Positions 1 to 8,141 of a DNA stretch of 64,000 nucleotides are shown piece after piece. The stretch is taken from assembly GCA_947493955.1 (NCBI GenBank), contig CANLSQ010000001.1:1302001-1366000 (forward strand), given 5' to 3'. The position numbers were made by a program, and so were the translations under genes. The DNA comes from an uncultured Sphingomonadaceae bacterium (GTDB lineage: Bacteria > Pseudomonadota > Alphaproteobacteria > Sphingomonadales > Sphingomonadaceae). The number at the start of each line of letters is the position of its first letter. Positions within the stretch are counted from its first letter, which is position 1. The notes beneath the pieces are model-generated. The model searched no databases. It saw only the letters and a program-made list of their open reading frames with translations, and was not told where the DNA came from.

Positions 1-1
1 T

Positions 2-2440
2 TTGATCGTGATCGCGCTAACCGTCACCTATTTCCTTGACGGGAATGCAGACCTGATGCTCGGCTTTCAACTGCACCTTTTAGGCAGCCTGGCGATCTTT
101 ATCGCTTATCGCTTAAAGCCTGGGCCAAGCAACAGTCGACGATTGGCGGGCTTGGTGGTTGACTTCGGTGTGTCGACCTATTTGTTTGAAATTGGCGGCG
201 GAGCAGTTGCTGCGCTCTATCCATTATATCTGTGGGTAATATTAGGCTATGGCTTCCGCTTTGGTATCAAATGGCTTGGCATTGCGGCTGCGCTAGGAAC
301 AATGTCATTCGGTTGGACTATATATTCCGTGCCCTACTGGCATCACAATTTATCCCTGTCTTTAGGCCTCTTGGGTGGTTTGATCGTCGTTCCTGCATAT
401 TGCTCGACCCTGATTATCAAAATATCCAAAGCAACCAAAGAAGCTGAAAGCGCAAATAAGGCGAAGAGCCTGTTTTTGGCAAGTATAAGCCACGAACTGC
501 GAACGCCGCTGAATGCCATTATCGGGTACGGCACACATTTGCTCGACATGAAACTGCCTGAAGCACAACAACAGATGGTCAGCACCAGCGTGTCCGCTGG
601 TCAACATCTGTTACATCTGATCAATCAGTTACTGACCTTTGCAAGATCGGATACTCAGGAAGAATTACCGGAACCAAAAGAGTTCAGTATCGTGGATGTC
701 ATGACAGATGTACGTGACATCTTGCAGTTGGCGGCGGCGGAAAAAGGTCTGAGAATTCATCTAGAAGCCGAAGCGCTGAGCGACCAAGCTGTTGCGGCGC
801 AGCTTGACCATATCCGCAATATCCTGATCAACCTGACCAGCAACGCCGTAAAGTTTACGGAAACAGGTACGATAACGTTAAAGTGCGGGATTGAAGATGA
901 TGTCTCTGAAGCTCCCGTATTGTGGTGCTCAGTCACTGACACCGGGCCGGGCATACCCGCCGAAGCGCATGAGAAAATATTCGGCGTTTTCCAACAAGCA
1001 GATGACAGTATTATTGATAACTTTGGCGGCACGGGTTTGGGCCTTGCTATCTGTAAACAACTGGCGATGCAGATGGGCGGCGATATTGCGTTGGAGAGTA
1101 CTGTCGGAAAGGGCAGCACGTTTACCCTTGCTTGCCCGGTTGAACCGGTCGTCGACGTCCAGGTTGTTCCCAATCCCGAAAGCTATCGAATATTGTCGCT
1201 GGGATTTGGTCTGAACGGACCGGACATTGAGCAAGAGGACGAAGGATCTGTTGTAATTGAGCATATTCAATGTGCTCCAAATGACCGTTTGGAATCAATC
1301 CTTAAAAACCGCCCACTCTCTTCATACGACATGGCTCTTCTCGATGAAGAAATCGCGGAACAACACAAAGATGACTCGATATTCTGGAATCACTTTCGCG
1401 AGGCCAAACTGCCACCTGTCCTACTCTCCAAAAGTGGCAGCAAGAGCCTGGACGAGATCAAACTGCGGGCCGCTTTCGCATCAGTATTACCGGCATCTGC
1501 AGACTTTGATACCGTGCGCAGCGTTGTTCAAATTGGTTGTTCTTTCAGTCGTATCGGCAAGAAATTGGAAGACAACCCTGACCGCATCATTCGAACATCT
1601 GCTTCGCTCAAGATATTGGTTGCTGATGATAATCGCACCAACCAGATGGTCTTGCAAACCATCCTTATTAATGCTGGCCATGAAGTAGTCGTTGTTTCTG
1701 ATGGCGAGCAAGCTCTTGATGAACTGGAGCAATATTCCTTCGACATCGTGTTTCTGGACGTCAATATGCCCAATATTGGTGGCATAGAATGCTGCAAGCT
1801 CTGGCGCCAGATAGAAGGTCCTCGTCATCATATCCCGATCATCGGCCTGACTGCCGATTCTACGTCGGAAACAGAGAAAAAATGCCTTGATGCCGGCATG
1901 GATTTACGGCTCACAAAACCAATAGAAGCAAGCGTTTTACTTGACACCGTTGCAGAACAGACAGGCAATTTCCATAAGGCAAATGAAGTGCAAGAATCGC
2001 TGCGTGATGATCCATTTAATGTAGTTCAAGTCATCGGATCAGAGTTGACAGATGACCCTCAACCACCAATTGACGCGGGGCAGATGGATTATTTGAAATC
2101 CATAGGCGACGAGGCGTTCGTTCAGTCAATCATAGATGCATATGTTGAAGACGCGTCGGACATTATGAGGGCCTTCAAAAAGTCGGTTGAAGACGGCAAG
2201 GTAGAAGATTTTCGTTTCCATGCTCACGCTTTTAAGAGCGGTGCCAACAATGTCGGCGCAAAAAAATTATCTCAAATCTGCAGCCACCTGGAAATCATAA
2301 CGGAATCAGAATTCACGCAAAAGCGATTTGAATATCTCGTACAAATCGAACAAGAAGTGTCACTCATCAAAGCTTTCTTGAACGATCCGGAAATGGCTGA
2401 AGACGGCAAGACCGATAATGGGTATAGTGCAGCAGGCTAA
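2..2440 (+). CDS. rpfC: RpfC-like hybrid sensor histidine kinase (5' end cut off)
   Basis: Inner-membrane hybrid kinase, probably the sensor for the diffusible signal factor made by the facing gene. The visible 812 residues start in hydrophobic sequence: several membrane helices to about residue 140, HisKA with H-box SISHELRTPLN (His164), an HATPase domain with N box near 282, G1 DTGPGIP (313-319) and G2 GGTGLGL (342-348), a linker at about 385-530 that looks like a degenerate receiver, a true receiver (ADDN 541-544, phospho-acceptor Asp586, Lys639), and a C-terminal Hpt domain with His742 in HAFKSG. This is the RpfC layout. The frame is open at the window edge with no convincing start, so the true N-terminus lies upstream. 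It ends 8 bp from rpfF, facing it. No RpfG-type HD-GYP partner is visible. Domain calls are firm; the RpfC name rests on architecture plus neighbour. Confidence 0.82.
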   Translation: MIVIALTVTYFLDGNADLMLGFQLHLLGSLAIFIAYRLKPGPSNSRRLAGLVVDFGVSTYLFEIGGGAVAALYPLYLWVILGYGFRFGIKWLGIAAALGTMSFGWTIYSVPYWHHNLSLSLGLLGGLIVVPAYCSTLIIKISKATKEAESANKAKSLFLASISHELRTPLNAIIGYGTHLLDMKLPEAQQQMVSTSVSAGQHLLHLINQLLTFARSDTQEELPEPKEFSIVDVMTDVRDILQLAAAEKGLRIHLEAEALSDQAVAAQLDHIRNILINLTSNAVKFTETGTITLKCGIEDDVSEAPVLWCSVTDTGPGIPAEAHEKIFGVFQQADDSIIDNFGGTGLGLAICKQLAMQMGGDIALESTVGKGSTFTLACPVEPVVDVQVVPNPESYRILSLGFGLNGPDIEQEDEGSVVIEHIQCAPNDRLESILKNRPLSSYDMALLDEEIAEQHKDDSIFWNHFREAKLPPVLLSKSGSKSLDEIKLRAAFASVLPASADFDTVRSVVQIGCSFSRIGKKLEDNPDRIIRTSASLKILVADDNRTNQMVLQTILINAGHEVVVVSDGEQALDELEQYSFDIVFLDVNMPNIGGIECCKLWRQIEGPRHHIPIIGLTADSTSETEKKCLDAGMDLRLTKPIEASVLLDTVAEQTGNFHKANEVQESLRDDPFNVVQVIGSELTDDPQPPIDAGQMDYLKSIGDEAFVQSIIDAYVEDASDIMRAFKKSVEDGKVEDFRFHAHAFKSGANNVGAKKLSQICSHLEIITESEFTQKRFEYLVQIEQEVSLIKAFLNDPEMAEDGKTDNGYSAAG

Positions 2441-2448
2441 GCTTGTAG

Positions 2449-3402
2449 CTAAACAGTCTTGAGCGAGCGGGCAATTCGACGCTCTTGCGCATTTGCAAGG
2501 CGTTCCATTTTTCTTACATCGACCTCATCAAGGTAAAGTGCCGTTTCTGCCCACATCTCTGTAATTTCGAGCAATTCATCGATCGTTACGGGATTGGCGA
2601 GGCGACGCGCTTTGTAGACAGCACGTTCAGCGTGGAACCGCTTCCGGTTTTGCTTGGTATATTCAATAATGGCTTGCTCGCCCTTACCGTCCTCCGCGAG
2701 GATATCAATCACGCCCATCTCATAGAGCTGTTCGGCGGTGAATAATTTTCCTTCGAGAATGAACTGTTCTGTCTCTTTGCGGCCGAGACGCTGACGCAGA
2801 TAACTGTAGGCACCCATACCGGGGAAGAGATTGAATAAAATTTCGGGCAGGCCCAGCCTTGCACTTCTCTCGGCCACCAGAATGTCAAAAGCCAAAGCAT
2901 GCTCAAAACCGCCGCCCAACGCATCACCCTGCACCAAAGCCATGGTAATGATCGGGGCGCCAAAACCTGTGCTGTTCGCATATTGCATATGCACGCAGGT
3001 ACGGGCGTATTTCTTTAAAGCACCCAAGTCGCGACGCCGAATACAGTCCGCAAAATGTTTCAGGTCGCCGCCGAGATTGTAAATGCCAGGGGTACGCGAT
3101 CCACAAACAAAATAGCGCATTGGGTCCTCGGTATGGGTTCCATCCATGGCATAATTTGTATGAATCCAGTCTTGGACCATCTGGATTTCATCGCCCAATT
3201 CATATGTGTAGCTGGGGCGAGATTTCTGGTTCATATAGCACCAGAAAATTTCATCCGTTTTGTCGAACCGCAAATCAATTTCATTGAAGTTCTGTTTGAA
3301 TATATCGTAGCCAAGACCACGGTGCGGTGTGATCAGTGTTTCTGTCGCGTCGAATACGAGATCAGTCTCAGCATCGTTTACGGCTTGGCTTCGTAAATCC
3401 AT
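2449..3402 (-). CDS. rpfF: RpfF-like DSF synthase (crotonase family)
   Basis: Crotonase-fold enzyme expected to make cis-2-unsaturated fatty acid signals (DSF family) from acyl-ACP/CoA by thioesterase and dehydratase steps. Family hallmarks are all present: NLGGDL, VQGDALGGGFEHAL and GLPEILFNLFPGMGAYS. The two glutamates matching the catalytic pair of Xanthomonas RpfF (Glu141/Glu161) are Glu167 and Glu187 counted from the start used here, with the same 20-residue spacing. The N-terminus is roughly 25-30 residues longer than in Xanthomonas. The ATG at 3402 is preferred because GGAGAG lies 7 nt upstream; ATG 3408 and GTG 3417 are alternatives. It converges on the rpfC-like kinase, an arrangement also known from Xanthomonas. 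A generic enoyl-CoA hydratase is the alternative, but the GGGFE and LFNLFPGMGA blocks argue for RpfF. Confidence 0.85.
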   Translation of the reverse strand: MDLRSQAVNDAETDLVFDATETLITPHRGLGYDIFKQNFNEIDLRFDKTDEIFWCYMNQKSRPSYTYELGDEIQMVQDWIHTNYAMDGTHTEDPMRYFVCGSRTPGIYNLGGDLKHFADCIRRRDLGALKKYARTCVHMQYANSTGFGAPIITMALVQGDALGGGFEHALAFDILVAERSARLGLPEILFNLFPGMGAYSYLRQRLGRKETEQFILEGKLFTAEQLYEMGVIDILAEDGKGEQAIIEYTKQNRKRFHAERAVYKARRLANPVTIDELLEITEMWAETALYLDEVDVRKMERLANAQERRIARSLKTV

Positions 3403-3693
3403 ATACATACTCTCCACATAATCGGGGCTACGTCGAAACTCTGACGTAACAATTTCCGAAGTGCTTGAGAGATATTTTTATGGCACGCCCCAAAAAGAAG
3501 CAAGCAAAAGTCCTTAGCTTAAATTACATCCTTAATGGACCAAAAAAAATACCAGTCTTTGGCGATGCTTAGTGGTAAATAAGTTTTTGTAAAATCTAGT
3601 AAATTTTTAGACCAGTATGACTGTTTTCGACAATATGGCTTGACCTTTTCGGCCAATCTTTCCCGGATAAATTACAGTTTCTTTCGATACTAT
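3403..3693. other. AT-rich intergenic region upstream of rpfF
   Basis: About 290 bases between the rpfF start and the end of gpsA, clearly richer in A and T than the flanks. It must hold the rpfF promoter on the minus strand; a TTGCTT / TAAAAA pair with 17 nt spacing can be found at about 3471-3499 but is weak. On the plus strand there is a 30-codon open frame (3480-3572) with a basic start (MARPKKKQAK). No terminator hairpin for gpsA or rpfF is evident. Confidence 0.4.
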
Positions 3694-4695
3694 CTATCCG
3701 GCATCAGCCTCTGAGCCTGCAGATGCACTGATTAGACCACGATAAGCACGGACAGCCGAACGCGTTCCTTTTGTTACTTCAAACACGTCTTCTGCAATCG
3801 GCATTGCAACATTATACTTTTTGGCCAAAGCCATGACCGTCGGCGCACTTTTGACACCTTCAGCAACCATCAGCATTTCTTCTATAATATCATCAATTTT
3901 GCGCCCCTTGCCAAGCTCGACACCGACATGCCGGTTTCGGCTCAACGGGCTCGTGCAGGTGGCGATCATATCCCCCATTCCCGTCAGGCCGGCAAAAGTC
4001 TCGGGCCGGCCACCCATGGCCACTCCTAATCGCGTAATCTCTGCCAAACCGCGAGTGATCAGAGCGGACCGGGTATTGTCCCCTGCCCCCAATCCATCCC
4101 CCATGCCAACGGCAATGGCGATAATATTCTTCAGGACTCCGCCCAACTCGCAACCCAGCAAATCGGTATTGGTATAGACACGAAACATTCCGGAGTGGAA
4201 AAGCTGCTGGAGTTGCTTGACGATAATCTCGTCTTCCATTGAGATCACGCTGGCGGCCGCCTGCCCGGCCATGATTTCCCGCGCCAGATTGGGGCCCGTT
4301 AGAACGCCCACAGGGTGGCCAGGTAAAACGTCTTCGATGACTTCAGTCATACGTTTGCCAGTGGAAAGTTCCAAACCCTTTGTCAGGCTGATGACAGGAA
4401 CCCATGGTCGCAAGTAGGATTTGGCTTCTTCTAGCACATTGCGGAAATTGCTGGACGGAATCCCCATAACGAGTACGTCAGCGTCAGAGACAGCCTCACC
4501 GATAACGCCCGTGGCTTCCAGTGCTTCCGGCAACGCGGCATCAGGCAAATATTTGCTGTTTCGGTGATTGTTATTAATATCGTCGACAGTGTCGCTGTCT
4601 CGGGCCCATATCTTTATCGGAGCATTGCGCGAAACCAGTGATGCCACGGTTGTCCCCCAGGACCCTCCGCCCAATAGCCCAACGCGCAATTTCAT
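3694..4695 (-). CDS. gpsA: glycerol-3-phosphate dehydrogenase [NAD(P)+]
   Basis: Cytosolic enzyme that reduces dihydroxyacetone phosphate to sn-glycerol-3-phosphate, the backbone for phospholipid and triacylglycerol synthesis. The N-terminus carries the dinucleotide-binding loop GGGSWGTT (residues 9-16), followed by the GpsA block LTGPNLARE (about 134-142), the ELGGVLKNIIAIAVGM stretch containing the catalytic lysine, and GLTGMGDMIATCTS in the C-terminal helical domain. At 333 residues it has the family length. The ATG at 4695 follows GGGGAAAAG. It is the last gene of the minus-strand lipid run and supplies the substrate of the PlsB encoded upstream, though 69 bp separate it from the preceding hydrolase. 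Confidence 0.95.
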   Translation of the reverse strand: MKLRVGLLGGGSWGTTVASLVSRNAPIKIWARDSDTVDDINNNHRNSKYLPDAALPEALEATGVIGEAVSDADVLVMGIPSSNFRNVLEEAKSYLRPWVPVISLTKGLELSTGKRMTEVIEDVLPGHPVGVLTGPNLAREIMAGQAAASVISMEDEIIVKQLQQLFHSGMFRVYTNTDLLGCELGGVLKNIIAIAVGMGDGLGAGDNTRSALITRGLAEITRLGVAMGGRPETFAGLTGMGDMIATCTSPLSRNRHVGVELGKGRKIDDIIEEMLMVAEGVKSAPTVMALAKKYNVAMPIAEDVFEVTKGTRSAVRAYRGLISASAGSEADAG

Positions 4696-4764
4696 AGCTT
4701 TTCCCCAAATTTTATCGCGACTCCTCTTCTTGAGAAGTTCTATGTGGCTAAACTGGCTGGAAAT

Positions 4765-5694
4765 TTAATGTTTTGCAAGAAATGCCCGGTGTACGGCAGC
4801 AGTCTCTTTGGGTTTTTCGATCATCGGAATATGGCCGGTCTCCTCGAAAATAACGGCTTCACTATCCTTGATACCTGCATCCAGCACCGCAACACAGCTA
4901 ACATCAATCAACCGATCATGGCGCCCCCAGATAATCAGGCTAGGCGCCGCTACCTCGCCGAGGCGATCATTGAGAGGATGATTGATACCGGCACCGGCAA
5001 TTTGCCAGAATATTTTGTCGAGAACTTCTCTATGGGCTTCGGCCTCTGCAAAGAATATTTTCTTGAAGTTCTTTGGCATCGGCACTGGTTTATAAGAAAC
5101 GAAAGCCATAAGCCGATCAACATCGGAGACGTCGCTCAGCGCCAGGGAATTTTCTCCCTTTTCCGCCGCAATTGCCAATTCGCTCTTCACGTCGCCCATG
5201 ACGCCAGCATTGTTAAACAAGGTCAATGATGCAACTTTATCCGGATATTCCATTGCAAATTGCAAAGCGATAAATCCGCCCATGCTATTGCCGCCGATAT
5301 GACATTTGGGGACATTGATAGCGTCCAGAAACGCACTCAGTCGATGGACCTGCGAGAGGATATCATAGTCACGATCCAGAGATCGGTTGTTCTCACCAAA
5401 GCCTGGCAGGTCCGGTGCAATCAAACGATGATCCTTGGTGATATGCGGTGCGTAGATTGACCAGTTATCCTTGTCACCACCAAAACCATGCAACAAAACG
5501 AGTGGCACACCCTCCCCTCGTCCACCTTCCAGATACGGCCAGGCATTGTCACCGACTTTGACGGATTTTTGCCGCATTCCTCCCCGAAAGCGCAGCGAAG
5601 CTGTCATGAGATCATAAAGCGCCTTCGGAAACACGAAATAGGCGACCAGTACAGCCAATATTATGGCGCATAAAATATATAGAATGATCATCAT
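4765..5694 (-). CDS. alpha/beta hydrolase with N-terminal membrane anchor
   Basis: A 309-residue alpha/beta-hydrolase-fold protein. Residues 1-22 form one hydrophobic helix, probably a membrane anchor. The oxyanion block LLHGFGGDKDNW is at 68-78, the nucleophile elbow GGNSMGG places Ser137, an acid is likely in WGRHDRLI near 265, and the histidine is in TGHIPMIEKP near the C-terminus. The triad is intact, so it is probably an esterase, lipase or haloperoxidase-like hydrolase; the substrate cannot be read from sequence. The location between a monoacylglycerol-lipase-like gene and gpsA suggests a lipid ester substrate. It lies 31 bp downstream of that lipase and is probably co-transcribed. Confidence 0.82.
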   Translation of the reverse strand: MMIILYILCAIILAVLVAYFVFPKALYDLMTASLRFRGGMRQKSVKVGDNAWPYLEGGRGEGVPLVLLHGFGGDKDNWSIYAPHITKDHRLIAPDLPGFGENNRSLDRDYDILSQVHRLSAFLDAINVPKCHIGGNSMGGFIALQFAMEYPDKVASLTLFNNAGVMGDVKSELAIAAEKGENSLALSDVSDVDRLMAFVSYKPVPMPKNFKKIFFAEAEAHREVLDKIFWQIAGAGINHPLNDRLGEVAAPSLIIWGRHDRLIDVSCVAVLDAGIKDSEAVIFEETGHIPMIEKPKETAAVHRAFLAKH

Positions 5695-5725
5695 TGCGAA
5701 ATTCCCCCGTTCGCACTTCTGGTCG

Positions 5726-6580
5726 CTATTTTGTCAATATGCGATCCATCCAGTCAGTCATATCCGTCAGCACCGCATCTTTTTCCGGTTCATTAAAAAT
5801 CTCGTGAAAAAGTTCCGGATAGATCTTCAACATTTTTTCGCCGGAGCCAATATTCTCATTGAGAAACACCGACCCTTCCGGCGCTGTTAGGCTGTCTTTT
5901 CCGCCGTGCAGCAGCAATATCGGTAATGTTATTTTGGCGGCGTGGCTTTGCACCAATTCCATATTGGTCATCATTTCGGCTGCCAGCCGGGCACTGATCT
6001 TGGTACCGGACACCAACGGATCGGCCAAATAATCCGCGACAACCTTCGGATCGCGGCTAACTCCATTGGCATCCAATGCCAAAACGCCCATTGTGGGCGC
6101 CAGTTTTGAGAGAAGTTTACTGAGCCCTTTCATGACTGCAGAAGGCTCTTCCGTCGCTTTAATCGCAGGACCAGACAACACAGCTGCCGTGAAACGAGAC
6201 GGATTTTTGAGCAGGTAGGTCGCACCAATTAAACCGCCCAAACTATGTCCGACCAATATCAGTGGTAGCCCTTTTTGTTCCGCAGGCAATTGTTTGATCA
6301 GGCTATCCAAACCATCATGATAAACTGAAAAGTCAGGGACGAAACCATTTGCTCCGTCTGACCTTCCATGCCCCCAATGATCAAGGGTTTGAACGGCAAA
6401 TCCGTGTTTAGTGCAATGATCCGCAAAATATCCGTATCGCCCGCTATGTTCATCATAGCCATGAACCAATATAATGACCGCTTTCGCAGCAGTTTCCGGC
6501 GTCCAGCTTTGGCAATAAAGCGATGCGCCCGCCGCTGCAGAGGACTCGGCCAGCGTCAATTTGCCTTCGTCATGCCTCAA
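5726..6580 (-). CDS. monoacylglycerol lipase / lysophospholipase-like serine hydrolase
   Basis: 284-residue hydrolase of the Hydrolase_4 (monoglyceride lipase) group. It has the HG block VHGYDEHSGRY (39-49), DHWGHGRSDG (67-76) and the nucleophile elbow GHSLGG (Ser113), then a later LHGGKDSLT acid site and LFHEIFNEPE with the histidine. The family typically cleaves monoacylglycerol or lysophospholipid. The start is a TTG at 6580 inside a TTGA overlap with the upstream patatin gene; a strong GAGGAAG sits about 6-7 nt before it, so translational coupling is likely. With the patatin-like lipase it would give a two-step breakdown of acylglycerols. The exact substrate is inference. Confidence 0.85.
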   Translation of the reverse strand: MRHDEGKLTLAESSAAAGASLYCQSWTPETAAKAVIILVHGYDEHSGRYGYFADHCTKHGFAVQTLDHWGHGRSDGANGFVPDFSVYHDGLDSLIKQLPAEQKGLPLILVGHSLGGLIGATYLLKNPSRFTAAVLSGPAIKATEEPSAVMKGLSKLLSKLAPTMGVLALDANGVSRDPKVVADYLADPLVSGTKISARLAAEMMTNMELVQSHAAKITLPILLLHGGKDSLTAPEGSVFLNENIGSGEKMLKIYPELFHEIFNEPEKDAVLTDMTDWMDRILTK

Positions 6581-8055
6581 GCGATCTTCCTCTTCATCGC
6601 AACCACATGATCATGAGCCAGTTCGTTTTCATATTCGAACAATATACGATCCAGCGTCTGGCTGATTTTTGTCTGAGTCCGCACCATTTCAATTTTCGGC
6701 CAGGTCGTCCGCTCGCCAAGTTGTATCAGTTCACTAATTTCTTCCACCGACAAATCGCTTAGTATTTTAGCCGGACTCCAGAACATCGTCGGCCGGATGA
6801 TGTTGATATCGCCGGTATAGTCCTGATTAATGACGGATAGCGTCATATTGGCCATACTGTTCAAACGCGGAAAATAGGATAGCGGCTTCTGCATAATTTC
6901 GACATTGGCGTTGAGCCAAGCCTTCATCGTCGAAGTCGTTGCGTTCCGGATCGCGGAAATCGGAGTCCTCTGCTGCTTCACATCAGTCGCAAAGGGCGTG
7001 ATTAGCGGATTTGCTTGACTGACAATATGGTGATTAACCCCATAAAGCCGGCCCAACCGTTTTGCCGGCAAGTCATGGGTTACAGAACCGTCAACCCATT
7101 TGCGATTGGGAAGATAAGGTTTACGTTCCCCTTTGTGATCCTTGGCTGCCAATGTCACAGGAGGATAAACGCCCGGTACGGCGCAAGAAGCCATAACCGC
7201 TTCCCGTATATAGACATTGGGTGACGCAATAGCGTTCAAAAGGCGTGATGTTTGGTGCTTTTCCGCTGGAGCGATCGAAACATTCAAATGTCGCCCGGTC
7301 AGTTCATAAGCCTCCTGAAACGTCAGATCCGGGATCATATTGCTGATACGCTCTCGGATCTCATCTATTTTCAGGCGCCTTGTGCCACCGAATATGCTCA
7401 ACCCGGTCTGCGAGGCTATTTCATCACTGCCTTCAGTGACTAGGTTTTCGGGTTCAAAAAATGGGGGAATCTCATGATCCACATGCGTGCTAATCAAAGC
7501 GCCAACGATAGAACCGCCACTGGAACCCGACATGATGTGCGGCAATAGCCCTTCCGACCACAAAGCTTTCACCACGCCCATATGGAAATACAGAAAGGCG
7601 CCTGAGCCGCTCATTAAAAAGGCAGAGCGACCGTAGCAATGTTGCGCCCGACGAAAGAAATCGAGTTTCTCTTCAAAGGGAATATCATCAACCTTGTCAC
7701 TCGCCAGATATTCCAGCGAATTGACAATGGCATCCACATAATCCTGGATCAGCTGCTTGGTACCAAATTTGGCTTTTTGGTGCAGGCGGTCATTGCCCAT
7801 ACCATCCATATTGCCGTGGATACCTTCATTCAGTGCATAAAGCAGGCCCGCATTATCCTGGGCTTTCCAAAGCTTTGACAGGCGTTTCAAACGTCTGCGA
7901 ATAGAGGCATTATCAAAATGCTTGCTATCGTCAGAGGCCTTCCACTTGTCGACACCAGTGGAGCGATCGTGGGCGGCTGCGGCATCAGACCAGTCGGAAT
8001 AATTTTCCGCTTGGGCCATCGCCTTTTCCATCTTCAAAGTTGTATTCAAAATCAT
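6577..8055 (-). CDS. patatin-like phospholipase / triacylglycerol lipase with DUF3336 region
   Basis: 492-residue patatin-family acyl hydrolase. An N-terminal helical DUF3336-like region (about 50-140) precedes the patatin core, a layout shared with yeast Tgl3/4/5 and plant SDP1 triacylglycerol lipases. The core shows a GSGAFLYFHMGV glycine-rich oxyanion segment (150-161), the GSSGG elbow with Ser179, and the catalytic Asp in KWVDGSVTHDLP. A storage-lipid lipase is therefore likely. Starts at 8055, 8031 and 8019 are all possible; the last gives a protein beginning MAQAENYSDW. It overlaps the following hydrolase by 4 bp and lies 86 bp after the wax ester synthase gene. Confidence 0.85.
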   Translation of the reverse strand: MILNTTLKMEKAMAQAENYSDWSDAAAAHDRSTGVDKWKASDDSKHFDNASIRRRLKRLSKLWKAQDNAGLLYALNEGIHGNMDGMGNDRLHQKAKFGTKQLIQDYVDAIVNSLEYLASDKVDDIPFEEKLDFFRRAQHCYGRSAFLMSGSGAFLYFHMGVVKALWSEGLLPHIMSGSSGGSIVGALISTHVDHEIPPFFEPENLVTEGSDEIASQTGLSIFGGTRRLKIDEIRERISNMIPDLTFQEAYELTGRHLNVSIAPAEKHQTSRLLNAIASPNVYIREAVMASCAVPGVYPPVTLAAKDHKGERKPYLPNRKWVDGSVTHDLPAKRLGRLYGVNHHIVSQANPLITPFATDVKQQRTPISAIRNATTSTMKAWLNANVEIMQKPLSYFPRLNSMANMTLSVINQDYTGDINIIRPTMFWSPAKILSDLSVEEISELIQLGERTTWPKIEMVRTQTKISQTLDRILFEYENELAHDHVVAMKRKIA

Positions 8056-8106
8056 AATTTACTCGCTTACTGTCAGACCGAATACACGCATTGCTGAGGA
8101 AAAACA

Positions 8107-8118
8107 CCCGTTAACGGG
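8107..8118. repeat. perfect 12-base palindrome between patatin and DGAT genes
   Basis: CCCGTTAACGGG is a perfect palindrome in the 86-base gap between the wax ester synthase and patatin genes. Read on the minus strand it is followed by TGTTTTT, so it could be a small hairpin giving partial termination after the acyltransferase gene, or a dimeric regulator site before the lipase gene. The 4-bp GC stem is too short for a confident terminator. Confidence 0.3.
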
Positions 8119-8141
8119 AAAATTAGGTAGTTATCCACTAC

